Shown: positions 22,961-35,332, numbered from the stretch's first letter. The stretch is DNA of 64,000 nt from Zygaena filipendulae (GCA_907165275.2 OU015662.1:6889501-6953500); one strand, 5' to 3'. Translations and numbers: made by a program. Notes: generated by a model not told the origin, from the letters alone.

Positions 22961-23481
22961 TGCAAAATTTAATGTAGTTTCACCATTGTTAATTTCAAAG
23001 TTCCTGCGGGAATTCCGCAGCAAAATTGTGTCATGCAAAATTTCTTGATGATCGGTTGAGCCGCTGCATGAGGCATGAAAGCGTAACAAACAAACATTTA
23101 AACTCTCTTTCGCATTTATATTTTCCTTATTAAATAAATGTATAAAGGTTACTTTAACCATTAAGTCAAAAAACAAGTGGGATTAAAAATAATGTATTTC
23201 ATGCACATTCAATAAATAGTATTGTTTATTGGCACAAATAAATATTTACATACAAAGTGAGAGAGAAAAAACAAATACCTATATGATGATGCTACTCAAT
23301 CATGGCGAGTAGAAGTGACAGTTTCGTGTGAGCATTTTTATCATAAAAATCATAATTGAAAAATAGAAAAGAAAAAAAGACGCTAAAAACAAACAGCATG
23401 GCGAGGAAAATAACTACCTTTCGCACGCATGCCGCGAAACGTTTTTACTAATTATCACCTACAAATACATGAAACTATTGA

Positions 23482-23986
23482 TTACTTATCAGTGTTGTTA
23501 TTGGAAATAATTTTGGTACTCTTTCTGGTATCATCATGCATATCCTTGTCTCCCCATCCCCACAAATTGGAACCGTCACCCGTTCTTTTAGCTCTTCTGT
23601 TTATCAAATCTTCAGGCACACACTTCAAGTCGTAAGCCCAACCGATCCATGCGAAGAAATCAATGAATTTCGCAGTGAAATTCAACTTGTTGTTACCCAA
23701 TTCAGCGGTACGATAGTCCCATGGGAACACGTGGTGATAATTATGGAAGCCCTCGCCGAAAGTTGCGAAAGAAACGGGTATGTTTTGCGCGGGCACAATA
23801 TTTTTATCATATGGCTTGTTACCCCAAATATGAGCAGCGCTGTTCACCAGAAATGTGACGTTGAGATTTAGTGTATAACGCAACATCGCAATGTGCCAAG
23901 CATTTTTGAGAGTTTCTCCCCATAGACACATAGGGATTACAGTTGGCAAAATAAAACAGACTGTGCCAATGAACGGTACTGCATAC
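23482..23986 (-). CDS. Desaturase B, coding exon 3
   Basis: The exon follows acceptor TTTCAG and encodes the last membrane spans, VPAQ, HNYHH and the conserved NLWGWGDKD stretch, ending in a short Lys/Asn-rich tail. A possible polyadenylation signal (AATAAA on the minus strand, 23230-23225) lies about 250 bases after the stop. Confidence 0.92.
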
Positions 23987-26900
23987 CTGAAACAAATGAA
24001 AAACAAACGATTATTGTTCCTGTAATTATTGTATAATAGCTTATAGTTATACCATTAGATAATAGTTTCTCGTGCGATGACGCCTACCAACACTAATATT
24101 TAAGCGGTTACGAAGAATGTGCACAAAACTTAAAACTACTTAAACCGCGAAACCGCTCGGAAAAGACACATAAGAGTGATCATTGACTACGGGTCTTAGG
24201 AATTCCAAACGCTTTACAAGCGACAAAATGGATGAGAAACTATCACGGAATATACTTCTCTTGAGTCGTAGCCACGCCCGCCTAATCACAAAAGAACACC
24301 TCATGAAAACGAAACTGCGACCCATCCTGCAGGAAGTGCGGCTTAGAGGTGGAAACAATGGCACATCTCATGTACGAGTGCGATGCCTTGGCTCGTAAAT
24401 GTATGGGCCTTCTGGGGACGGCTTACCAGACCAGAACCAGAAGACTTTAGATTCCTACCCCCTCACACTAGCCTTCGCCGCCGAAGTCTTCAGGGAGTAG
24501 AGAGAGGATCACAGGATGGGGATGGTACTTTTGTAGATCTCAGTGGTCGAAGTACCGAGGCTTTATCTACCTACCTCATTAATTAAGATAAAGATAAATG
24601 TCCACTTTAGTCATACGTATAATATAAAATTTTAAGGTACGTATACTTGAGGTCCTGGTCCTGAGGGATGTTTAAAATTTGTGCGGGTAAAACAACAGGA
24701 CACACCTAGTCACAATATTATACAATAAATGTGTAAGAGTGTACGTGTAGGTATGTTTGTCATTGACGCTGAAACAGCTGGACAATTCAGACGGGCAAAG
24801 TCGTGAAGAACAGCTTAAATCAATAATTAAACTGTAACTATTTAACTAAAATAGTTATACGTATAAATTACAAGAGCCAAGATATTATATTAAAGGTATT
24901 TCACAGGTGAGTTGTTATAATACTAAAAGGCAAGTACGTCACTCCGTCCCAACACAACATAGGCATTAGTTTAATGGACGATCATTCCACAACTCACAAA
25001 CTAAGCAAACGTTATTATGTTACCAAACAATGTATTTACCAAACAACTGAAACACTCATTACTTGGTACTAATTAATATACTTGGTATTTTTTCTGTTGT
25101 AAAAATGTACTTATGATACACAGATTACTATAATAGTTGTTCCTCGCGGTTTCACCCGCGTTAATTTCGCAGTTCGCGCGGAAATTCCGGCACAAATAGT
25201 ACATTGTTATCCTAGGGGTGAAAGTAACGTAGCGTAGCGAGGGCGCCAATAGATCGAGGGACTAAATAAGTCTTTCTCCCGAGGGTAACACTGTGCTTTT
25301 CATTACGAATGCAAGTAAAGTCAAAATAAAAATAGGAATTAGCTAAAGAAAAAATGAGTGAAGATCGGATAGTCGCTTGACACTTTCCCACCTATTTCTT
25401 TTTCTTTGGCCAGTATTTTTTATTTACATTGTGGCGACCTAAAAAAAATATTATCTTTAATTATTAAGTATTAATTAAAGAAAATAAAAAAATATAAATA
25501 GGAATTAGCTTAAGAAAAAGTGAGTGAATTTTATTTTAATTAATACCTACTTAAACTTTACGTTATTTCAATTTTACATCGCGCTGGCTGTATACAGGAA
25601 TATTTTTTATTCAGTGCGCAAAATTTTAAAAATTAAACTCAAAGGAGTTTTAATAAACACCATTTTTATTTTGATAAGTCTTAGTACAAAAAAGTAAAGT
25701 TATCGTGAACGAAAGATGTATACTTTGCAATTGATTTATTGGCTACTCTATTCGCCGCCGCCACCGCTGCGCGCGAAGCGCTCGTCCGGGCTAGGTATTT
25801 ACCGTGGGTTACAATGTACCGATAGCTGATAGAGGTCATTCATCCCCGCTGCAACACCCCCGCGTACGCCGCACGGCGCGCGCGCCCATTGATATTATTA
25901 CAAATAGATAGTGTCCATATTTTGCTTATTTAAAGCCGGATAAAAAAATATAAAAAAAATTTGAAAAAATAATGGAAATGTGTTCTATTACCGATACTGA
26001 ACCACCAAAATTTTTTTGCGCACTGCTTAAAAAATATTCCTGTAGAAAGTTGAAACATGGTTCAATAGAAATGTGAAAATAGACCTAGTTTTTTTTTAAT
26101 AATTTGACAGTTGTCAGTTGAAAGCGATTCTCCCTAGGGCTGAAAAGGGTTACTTTCAACCCGCTTCTCAGGCAACTTCAGACCTACTTTCCGAGTATGA
26201 GTAATGAAATAGTACATTGTTATCCTAGGGGTGAAAGTAACTTATTTAGTCCCGAGACGGGGTTTGGCGCCCGAGCGTAGCGAGGGCGCTAATAGATCGA
26301 GGGACTAAATAAGTCTTTCTCCCGAGGGTAACACTGTGCTTTTCATTACGAATGCAAGGAAAGTCAAAATAAAAATAGGAATTAGCTAAAGAAAAAATGA
26401 GTGAAGATCGGATAGTCGCTTGACACTTTCCCACCTATTTCTTTTTCTTTGGCTGGCTAGCTATTCAGTCAGTATTTTTTATTTACATTGTGGTGACTTA
26501 AAAAAAATATTTTCTTTAATTATTAAGTATTAATTAAAGAAAATAAAAAAATATAAATAGTAATTAACTTAAGAAAAAGTGAGTGAATTTTATTTTAATT
26601 TATACCTACTTAAACTTTACGTTATTTCAATTTTACATCGCGCTGGCTGTATAGAAAGTTGAAACATGGTTCAATAGAAATGTGAAAATAGACCTAGTTT
26701 TTTTTTAATAATTTGACAGTTGTCAGTTGAAAGCGATTCTCCCTAGGGCTGAAAAGGGTTACTTTCAACCCGCTTCTCAGGCAACTTCAGACCTACTTTC
26801 CGAGTATGAGTAATGAAAAAGTCCTTTTCTGTACACCTGAGAACGTGTATACAAAATTTTATAATGTAATTGAGTAATTAAGGCGTGAAAGCGTAACGAA

Positions 26901-28065
26901 CAATCTCACATTCGCATAATATTAGTAAAGTATACTACCGTTAAACACAATCGTTAATCACACAAATTTTGCGGGGAACGATCTGTGACACCTGGCGTAG
27001 CAATCAAATTCACTAATTACTACACCAATGCAACGATAAGTAGGTATACAAACTTGGACATAAAGTAAAATTCCTCCGAAAACATTTTCATGTGAAATGT
27101 TGCCAAGACGACACCATAATATGACTGAAAAAGTTATCAGATCTCATGTAGAGCCAAGCCGGCTTACTAAAATTCAAAATTCAAAAGCTATTTATTACTT
27201 AGGATTGGTTACAATCACTTGTAATCGTCAGCAGTTTCTTAGAACTATAAATTACCGTCAGTTCAGAATACGTCCTCTGCTGAGAAGAACTGACAAGAAA
27301 CTCAGCAGCGCTGTCTTTTAATGATCATACTTATAAACTAGGAGAACAAAAAATAGTAATTGGATAGAGCAATTCATTCCCAAACGTCTGTATCATTTAA
27401 AAAGTCTACTACACTATAATATGCTTTATCGCATAATCTGTGTTTAATAAGTGTCTTGAATTTATTAATTGACAAATTAATAACATCGTTTGGGAGTTTG
27501 TTGTAAAAGTATATACATTATACATTGTCCTTTAAATGACTTAGAAATTTTATGGAGCCTAGTCTTAGGCACAGCGAGTTTATCTTTATTTCTTAAGTTT
27601 AGATTATGTAAATCACTGTTTTTCTTAAAGTTGCCTAAATTTTTGTGAATTTGTGTGATTCTCGTATATGTACTGAGAATGTACATTCATTATTTTAAAC
27701 TCGCTGAATTTAATTCTCAGTGAATCTCGAGAGCCCAATTTATAGATTGCGCGAATAGCTTGCTTCTGCAACACATTCGTGTTAACTCGATATCCGCGGC
27801 ACTACCCTACAGCAGTATTCCGTATGACATAATGCTGTGGAAATAACTAAAATAAACTAAACGCGCGGTATTCCACTCTGTGGAATCAGCTTAGGCCGGC
27901 AGTTTTTCCGAACGGATACGACCTGGGAACCTTCAAAAAACGAGCCTACTCCTTTCTTAAAGGCCGGCAACGCACCTGCATGCCTTCTGGTGTTGCAGAT
28001 GTCTATGGGCGGCGGTAATCACTTATCATCAGGTGTGCCACCTGCCCGTTTGCCCCCTATTCCAT

Positions 28066-28097
<32 letters not shown>

Positions 28098-30015
28098 TCA
28101 GTAAGTTGACGGATTTTCTTAACAGCATAAGCCGCCGAGCTTAATCTACCTGATGACTTTTTTATATGTGGGCCCCTATTGTAATTTTGCATCTAATGTA
28201 CTTTTGACGCAATCTAGTTAGGGTCAAATGAGAATGAGAAATGAGATCGCTGGATCGAAATAGAATCAAATTTTGATACTTTTGAAGCTTTGGGGTCGCA
28301 TCTCTATCAGTTGTATCGAAAGTATCTGTCAAATTTCTCGATTTCATTAAATTGTCAATGAAAACAATCAATTTTATTGACTTGTCGGACGTTATCTTAA
28401 GATATTAACACGATTCCAAATATTAAGATGGGATTGAGGTGAAATCTAATCGAAGTCCAATCAAAATTGGAATCATTAAATCATTTCTAAGTCAACACGC
28501 CCTAACTTTACAAGGCCTAACTTCACAAACTCAATACACCTTAATCAAAATATGAAGCTTGACCGTTTTTTTACTACAAGAACTATTGTATTAACAGAAT
28601 AGTAATGAATAGTGGATACATTTTTAACCTTATGCCCATGTGAATGTAGCGAAATGGCTAAGCCACATATTTTGGTTAAGGTGTAGAGTTTGTGAAGTAA
28701 GGCCTTGTAGAGTTAGGGCGTGTAGAGTTAGAAGCCCTTGGCGAAGCCCGGCGAATTCCGGTGGGAAGTCCAAGATAAAAAGTGTGTAATATCTTTTTCT
28801 GCACCCCTGTGCACGTGTATGTAAAATTTCACGATGATCGACTGAGCAGTTAAAGCGTGAAAGCGTAACAAACAAAGAAATGCACGTTATTCATAATGTT
28901 AAAGGATAACAATGCTTACCTTTTCTGGAATCTCAACACGGGGTTTTGGTATATGTCGCTCATGTCGATGAGCTTGCCGCGCCGCTTCACCTCCGGGTGC
29001 TTCCGCACGAGCAGCCAGCCCACGTGCGAGTAGAAGAAGCCGCGTGTCGCGTTGTGCGGGTCAGCGTCCGTGTCCGAATACTTGTGATGCAGACGATGGT
29101 CCCTCACCCAATCGGTTGCCGTGTTTTGGAACGCGATAGAATTGAACACCATAAGAATAATTTGCAACGGCAGCTTCGCTTTGTAAGCTTTATGCGACCA
29201 AAGTCTGTGGGCTCCAGCTGTTATTCCTATCTCGGCAGCAACAAATAAAATATATGCTGAAACAATTCATAAATGCCAATCTTATATTGTGTAGACATTA
29301 GAGCTAGATTTCTTATATGAATTTCAATAGATATACCTAGTATTTTCTTACACTACAGCTGCTTTTTATTTACTACTAGCTGTCTCCCACGGTTTCACCC
29401 GCGGTAATTTCTGAGTTCCAGCGGGAATTCCAGGATAAACTATACGTATAAGCCTTCCTCTTCAATCACTTTATCTATTGGTGAAAACCGCATGAAAATC
29501 CGTTCAGTATAGTTTTTAAGTTTATCACGAACAGACAGACAGGCATGGTATTAATAAAATACTAGCTAAAATTTTTTGGTAACACCAATCCCGAAGTCTA
29601 TATTAATATTTAAATCAAAAGTAGTTTTAAATTTTCTTTTTAAATTATAACCATATTAGAATTATATAACAACAAATCGCACTCAATAGCATTTTAAATA
29701 CGTTAAAAACTAACTCTGAGGTTAAATTGAAAACCTTAAGCTCTCTAATTGAATGCAAAACCGGGTCGCAATAACAAATTTGTTATAGTCATGTGACATG
29801 AACTCACCAAAAATTAATGTCTCCCATTTTGCAGAAGTAAAACTCAAATAGATCCCGTAAATTGCTGCCAAATGCCAATATCCAAAAGTTATTAAGTTCG
29901 TGTAAACAATTTTATAATCCCTTGGACCTGCCTGCGGTGCTATCAACTTGACTGGCTCTGGTTCTTTCAGTTCTTCTTCCAAAATTTTTTCATTATTTTC
30001 AACGTTTGGTGCCAT
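23482..30015 (-). CDS. Acyl-CoA desaturase B (LPAQ-type, three coding exons)
   Basis: This is a second complete ER-membrane acyl-CoA desaturase. Splicing 30015-29808, 29256-28920 and 23986-23482 gives 1050 nt and 349 residues, with the same intron positions and phases as desaturase A. The histidine boxes HRLWSH (residues 86-91), HRLHH (123-127) and HNYHH (263-267) are intact, as is NSAAH. The signature position reads VPAQ (246-249), again LPAQ-like. The N-terminus (MAPNV start, Glu/Pro-rich) resembles that of known moth delta-11 enzymes better than A's does; this is my recollection of the family. Intron 2 is about 4.9 kb and has filled with LINE and other repeat debris. A and B are tandem paralogues that have diverged considerably; substrate and regiospecificity remain open. 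Confidence 0.93.
24170..24590 (+). mobile_element. LINE relic (RNase H-to-zinc-finger C-terminus)
   Basis: The plus strand encodes, across a frameshift, [16 protein letters not shown] and then [20 protein letters not shown] and [12 protein letters not shown]. The C-x2-C ... H-x4-C pattern and the SRSHAR segment are typical of the C-terminal end of jockey/R1-type ORF2. It is inactive and lies in intron 2 of desaturase B, in the opposite orientation to the gene. Confidence 0.65.
25200..26820. repeat. Two tandem copies of the TCCTAGGGGTGAAAGTAAC element
   Basis: Copies at about 25200-26212 and 26213-26820 each start TAGTACATTGTTATCCTAGG and end CCGAGTATGAGTAATGAAA. The second begins at the end of the first. 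Subterminal GGGGTGAAAGTAAC and GTTACTTTCAACCC are inverted repeats (13 of 14). The GC-rich part has GCGTAGCGAGGGCGC between inverted TTATTTAGTCCC and GGGACTAAATAA. The second copy lacks about 400 internal bases present in the first. Confidence 0.65.
27090..27860 (-). mobile_element. Jockey-like LINE relic (reverse transcriptase C-terminus and 3' UTR)
   Basis: On the minus strand, broken frames encode the region after the RT domain of a jockey/CR1-type element, for example [19 protein letters not shown] and [20 protein letters not shown] at 27686-27477, with several stops. It is followed by a 3' segment containing CTGCTGAGTTTCTTGTCAG. It is a dead copy within intron 2 of desaturase B. Confidence 0.6.
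27870..28090 (+). mobile_element. LINE 3' end with 27-A tail
   Basis: The sequence carries the common lepidopteran non-LTR tail (GGCCGGCAACGCACCTGC ... GTTTGCCCCCTATTCCAT) and a long uninterrupted poly(A) at about 28063-28090. The upstream part reads GTATTCCACTCTGTGGAA and CGAACGGATACGACCTGG. The length of the A tract suggests a young insertion. It lies in intron 2 of desaturase B. Confidence 0.65.
28493..28737. repeat. Inverted repeat (CCTAACTCTACAAGGCC family)
   Basis: The arms at 28493-28556 and 28667-28737 are diverged reverse complements (CGCCCTAACT, CAAGGCCT, ACTTCACAAACTC). A half copy is at 31826-31900. It lies in intron 2 of desaturase B just after exon 2. Confidence 0.55.
28920..29256 (-). 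CDS. Desaturase B, coding exon 2
   Basis: The 337-nt exon has acceptor GTTTCAG and donor GTAAGC. It begins [15 protein letters not shown] and encodes the HRLWSH and HRLHH boxes. Any reading that starts at the internal Met at 29167 misses the first 30 residues of this exon, including histidine box 1. Confidence 0.92.
29376..29566 (-). mobile_element. Helitron-like copy in intron 1 of desaturase B
   Basis: CTAG (29379-29376) after GTTTCACCCGCGG on the complementary strand, body with CGTTCAGTATAGTTT, and GACAGACAG near the 5' end. Confidence 0.5.
29808..30015 (-). CDS. Desaturase B, coding exon 1
   Basis: The exon runs from the ATG of MAPNV to the donor GTGAGT and ends in phase 1. Joined to exon 2 it gives an Ala codon (G plus CA). 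It encodes an acidic N-terminus and the first membrane span ([17 protein letters not shown]). Confidence 0.9.
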
Positions 30016-30196
30016 TTAATGTTTATGTATTTTTTATGAATACCAATTAAATAAAATCCTCTTTAAAAATCCTAGTTGCGAAAAATATTTAAATTTATTT
30101 CGTATTTCTAACACAGTATTAATATTTACCACTAAGAAACATCTTTATATTACTCTGTGCTTAAAATACCTAGTCATGCTAATGGATGATGTCGGT

Positions 30197-30203
30197 TTTT
30201 ATA
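30197..30203 (-). promoter_or_regulatory. TATA box of desaturase B
   Basis: TATAAAA on the minus strand lies about 190 bases upstream of the ATG of desaturase B. It sits just downstream of an inverted GTGCGAA/TTCGCAC pair. Confidence 0.5.
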
Positions 30204-30222
30204 CAGTAAAGGTAGGCTGCCA

Positions 30223-30241
30223 GTGCGAAGTTAGTTCGCAC
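30223..30241. promoter_or_regulatory. Inverted GTGCGAA-N5-TTCGCAC pair
   Basis: Two perfect 7-base arms separated by five bases lie 20 bases upstream of the desaturase B TATA box. The half-site TTCGCAC is the one seen upstream of desaturase A and of the orphan exon, here in the opposite arrangement. This is a candidate shared cis-element. Confidence 0.45.
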
Positions 30242-30992
30242 CGTAATCTCAGAAAAATCTATATACAGGATGAATTTTTCAAGTGGATGGGAACATCTGT
30301 AATTACGAGGCATGAATACGAGAAAACCACTCAAGGGAGATGAATAGATTAATATTCCCACCACACGAAAAATAGGGGCTCAGATGTAGAGTTGCGCGCG
30401 GAAACCAGCCCACCAACAAATATACAGAATAAGTAAGTACCTACTCAAAGGATTTTCAGAATCAATGTTCTTAGCCGGCAATCAAACCCATTAAATTCGT
30501 AAAAAAGACACATCCCGTATTAATACTTCATCTCATGGTGTTGCTTGAAAGCATCAATTTCTAAAAAGTAAACGTAAATATCAAACTTACAAAAGTAAGA
30601 ACCAAACAGCTGGTGCCCGCGATACTACATTTCATTTATATAGGAGATTAGCTTGAACAGACGGATAGACAGACAAAAATTTCGAATTCTTGTTTAACGT
30701 TACATTGTACGTTACATGTAATTATTTACTCAAAACATTTATCACCGTAAAAATACTTATAAGTTTAAACATATAAACATAAACTAAGTAAAAACCTTTT
30801 TTTTCTTCTTTTTGGCAGTAAAAAAAGATCAAGCAGCAATCAGCTTCAATCTTGAGATATATATGTGAGTACCATTAGGGTACCTACCTAAAACTTTTTT
30901 TGTTTTGCACAGTATTAAAGGAAACGCTTAATTTAGTACCTAGTTACCTATCTGATTTTGCTATCCGCATCTTATCTATTTTAAAAACATCT

Positions 30993-31530
30993 ATGGCAAC
31001 ACAAAGTGAGTTTATTAGTTTGTTACGCTCTCACGCCATACATATAATACTGTTCAACTGAACTGTTCAACCGGCCATCATGCAATTTTGCATAGAAGTT
31101 GTCAGGGATACAAAGAAGGACATAGGGTTTTTTTGTCTCAAGATTTCAGCGAGAACCCCAAAATTAATGCGGGTGAAACCTCGGGAACAGCTAGTTTTAA
31201 AGATAACTTAAGTATGGTGTTCGGCGGTTCCATCCGCATCTATGAGTATAAAACAAGTTATCTACTGTCGTTGTACAAAAGATATTGTTAGTGCTGAGTA
31301 TACGAGTTATATAAATAACTAGCTGTTCCCGCGGTTTCACCAGCGGTAATTTCGGAATTACCGCGAAAATTCCGGGTTACAATGATTAAGCATGACACTT
31401 ACAAATAACGTGGCTTTTTACTGGAAAAAGAATTTTAAAAATCGATTCAGTAGTTCCAGAGATTACCCCCTACAGCGTCACAAACTCACAAACTTTACCT
31501 GTTTATAATAGTATAATATTAGTATAGATT
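30993..31530. mobile_element. Helitron-like pair in opposite orientations
   Basis: A plus copy (about 30993-31194) and a minus copy (31319-31530) both end in CTAG. They lie 125 bases apart, upstream of desaturase B. Confidence 0.5.
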
Positions 31531-31966
31531 TAGTGGCACACTATGGGACATGTTGTTGCGTCTTGCCGCAATAGCCGGTTAACATTCAACAATAGTTTGA
31601 TAAAACTAAATAGGGATGTATCCAAACAATAGATTTTATTGGTAAGAAAAAAAAAAATTTTTAATAAATCGATTACAAAAATCATACATTTGGGCAAACC
31701 CAAAGTTAAAAAAGTTGGAAGGATGTCTTGAGGCATTATATTATCTGAGCTTGAGGTCACAAGGTTGTTTTATTTCTTGAATCTACTAAACTGATATTCC
31801 ACATATTCTGAAGCCACATATTCAGACTAAGATGTAGAGTTTGAGAAGTTAGGCCTTGTAGAGTTAGGGTGTGTAGAGTTATAAGCTCAACTCTACATAC
31901 AGCCATTTTGTGTCAACATTTTTTATGTTAAATATTGAGTTGCATATAAGGTAAACACATAATTAA

Positions 31967-32640
31967 TAGTACATTGTTATCCTAGGGGTGAAAGTATAAC
32001 ACTGTGCTTTTCATTACGAATGCAAGGAAAGTCAAAATAAAAATAGGAATTAGCTAAAGAAAAAAATGAGTGAATTTTATTTTACATAAATCAACCATTA
32101 GGTGTGCTACTGGCCAGTAAGTATGCCCCCTATGACATAAAAAAAAAACTTGAGTTTCTGCAGTATCCAGCTGTCAGTTGAAAGCGATTCTCCCTAGGGC
32201 TGAAAAGTGTTACTTTCAACCCGCTTCTCAGGCAACTTCAGACCTACTTTCCGAGTATGAGTAATGAAATAGTACATTGTTATCCTAGGGGTGAAAGTAA
32301 CTCATTTAGTACCGAGACGGGGTTTGGCGCCCGAGCGTAGCGAGGGCGCCAATAGATCGAGGGACTAAATAAGTCTTTCTCCCGAGGATAACACTGTGCT
32401 TTTCATTACGAATGCAAGGAAAGTCAAAATAAAAATAGGAATTAGCTAAAGAAAAAAATGAGTGAATTTTATTTTACATAAATCAACCATTAGGTATGCC
32501 TCCTATGACATAAAAAAAAACTTGAGTTTCTGCAGTATCCAGGTGTCAGTTGAAAGCGATTCTCCCTAGGGCTGAAAAGTGTTACTTTCAACCCGCTTCT
32601 CAGACAACTTCAGACCTACTTTTCGAGTATGAGTAATGAA
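31967..32640. repeat. Second tandem pair of the TCCTAGGGGTGAAAGTAAC element
   Basis: Copies at about 31967-32271 and 32272-32640 repeat the arrangement at 25.2-26.8 kb. Both carry the same short LINE-tail-like insert (CCCCCTATGACATAAAAA). The insert therefore predates the tandem doubling. The first copy lacks the GC-rich core. Confidence 0.6.
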
Positions 32641-34443
32641 AAAAACTTTCCCTAACTCTCAGTAAATCGTTCTGAATCAATAACTTAATTTTGTGGGTTA
32701 ACATGTTATTGCTTATCTGCGTCCATTTATGCTTTTAGCTAATGCTAATATTCTTTATTAACATGAGATCTGATAACTTTTTGACAGTGCCCGTTATATG
32801 GACTCGTCTTGGCATCATTTTACATGAATATGTTTTGGTGGGATGTGACATGACTATAAAGAAAAGCATGCAGTATTTTATAATAGAAAAAAAAAATATG
32901 CATGCACGCGCATGATGGCACGGTAGGTCAAGTTAGTATATTAAAAAAATCTTTATTGATTAGGATCAAACGGGTCCTAAATAATAGCTTTTTTTGTACC
33001 TAACGTCCTTCGTTAACCCGCTGTTCGATGACTTATTTATATGTATAGGTACCTAATGTACATACCTATTATATTCATTCACGTCAATATTATAAATGCG
33101 AAATTACATAAATAACTCTGTCCGTCTGTCTGTCTGTCTGTTACCTTTTCAAGCTAGGTTATTAGCACACTCACAATAAACAGAAAGGCCATCACGACGG
33201 CGATATTTAAAAGAAGACCGTCACGACATCTTGTTGTTATGACCGTTAACAGGAGTTTGGATATATTATTTCAATAAGTCATTTTTTTTTTCATTTATTT
33301 ATTTAGGACGTTCATAAATATACATTAGAAAAACAGCAAACCAAAAATCACAGAGATTTGGCCGGAATGCTATAAAATAAGTTAAGTAAGAGTAGCAAGC
33401 AAGACCCAAAAACCAATAGGGATGTGGCCTACTTTTGAAAATCAAAATTCTAATTAGTCCGTCAGTTAGAAAATAAAAAACAATAGTCACGTATTTTTTG
33501 CTTTTTCAAATAAATTAAAATATACAGAGATAAAGCGCATTAAAGTTTACGGTGACAGGGTCGTGACGTCACTAACTGCTAAAACCGCCATACAAACTGT
33601 CATAATAGTGACGTCACGCGAAATTCAACTCAATATATCGCCGTTATTTTTTGATTACGTAAAAAAAGAAAAATACGTGTCCAATATTTTTTAATAATCT
33701 ACAAAATGAACTAAAAAATAAAAATTAGTCAACATGCCCATTAAACATAAAAATAAACATCACAAAAACTCGTTCTTCAGTCTATATCAGTACATAAGCT
33801 ACAGGTTGTTCAGAAAGTATAATTTTAATTTATTTTTAATGTTATACAAACTACTTGTTCTCGAGGAGATACCCAATTCGGTCAGTACAATAACAATGAT
33901 AGGAATGTTACATGAATTTATTAATAAAGTTTTTCGGATACTTTATTTTAATAAAAAATTTAAATGCACATTTTATAGAAAATAAAGTAGAAAAGTAGAA
34001 TCAAGTAAGTGTGCCACCTGCTCTTTTGCCCCCTATGGGATAAATACGTTCACGATACGTTAATAAGTATATTTGACAACCCTATAACTCTACACCCAGT
34101 AACTTCGTCACCGCCGTGCGTGCGCGTAAACGAAAATATTTCCCACATTTTTCGGGGTTCCCGCGAGAGTTCCGGGGTAAATAGTACCGGTAGGTATGTC
34201 CTTTTCTGTACCCCTGACAACGTTTAAGCAAAATTTCGCAATAATCGGTTGAGTAGTTAACCGCCGCACTTCAGCAGGAGTTTTTTCTGCGTGAATTTAC
34301 AGTAAGTAGTTGTTTTTATTTTTCACGAGATACACAAACAAAAACAGAAACTTGAAATGACGCATAAGTATACCTATATGCGTATGTTTTTAATTTTTTT
34401 TAGGCCATGACGCTCCTAGTTCGTTCAAATGTTAACTCAATGA

Positions 34444-34772
34444 CACTATCGGCCGCACTCAGGGTCGTTTTAATGATTACTTAATTTTAAGAATAGATTT
34501 TAATAACAAAACTGCCGCACTCGGAGACGTTCCTTAAATTAATGTTTGTTTGTTTGTTTTATGCTTTATTGAGCATAAACAAAGTTTTTACAAAATGCTA
34601 CAATTAAAATATACCTACAGCTAATTTATTCTCAAAGGCAACTAAATTTAACTTAATTAGTTAAATGCTAATTAACATTAATTCAATGGACGTCTCCGAG
34701 TGCGGTAGTTTTGTTTTTAAAATATTAACTTAAAATTAAGTAAGTACTTGATCATTAAAACGACTCGACAAT
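34444..34772. repeat. Palindromic MITE, CCGCACTC family, with internal insertion
   Basis: Same termini as 43808-44046, but the centre holds about 90 extra bases including GTTTGTTTGTTTG and GCTTTATTGAGCATAAAC. It lies upstream of the Kazal-like gene. Confidence 0.6.
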
Positions 34773-35332
34773 AAACTTTCGATGCACTTTATCTATAAGT
34801 ATTTTTTCATTAATTTGAAAAACCAAAATATACGTGTCTTTTTTATTAAGTACCTATCTAACTGACGGACTAAGTAAATAGAATTTTCTATGCCAGAAAC
34901 AGGCCAATTATTATGATGATAATAATATATTTCGACCAATTTACACAAATCCTTGACAAATTTTATATAATAGGTACTAAGTATATCAAAACCTTCCTCA
35001 TGAATGACTCTATCTATTGGTGAAAACCGCAACCGTTTAGTGATTTTTGAGTTTATCGCTAACAGACAGACAGACAGACGCGGTGGAGGATTTTGTTTTA
35101 TAATAGGTATGCAGAAAAGTGCAATGCGTGAGTGATTTCATTCGTTACATAACGTTGTTGACACTGATCTATCAAAACAGAGTATAAAATATACGTGTAA
35201 TATCGTGCAACCGCTGTGGTGGGAACACCTACTTTAAGCTCGATTTACGAGCAACGTTTTCCCTCTAGATTCCAGAACAATCACAAAGGTTATTTTCATT
35301 TGTTTCCATCTGAGTACTGTGCGCCGCACTTA

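Larger units (their letters stand above)
19320..23481. other. Intergenic repeats downstream of desaturase B
   Basis: Dominated by Helitron-like copies (19709 to 21866, and a minus fragment at about 22975-23130) and a truncated palindromic MITE. A candidate polyadenylation signal for desaturase B is at 23230-23225. Open frames such as 21896-22144 have no recognisable content. Confidence 0.55.
23987..28919 (-). other. Intron 2 of desaturase B (4.9 kb)
   Basis: The intron is expanded by two LINE relics, a LINE tail with a long poly(A), the tandem TCCTAGGGG elements and an inverted repeat. The corresponding intron of desaturase A is only 748 bases and holds no recognised insertion. Confidence 0.75.
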
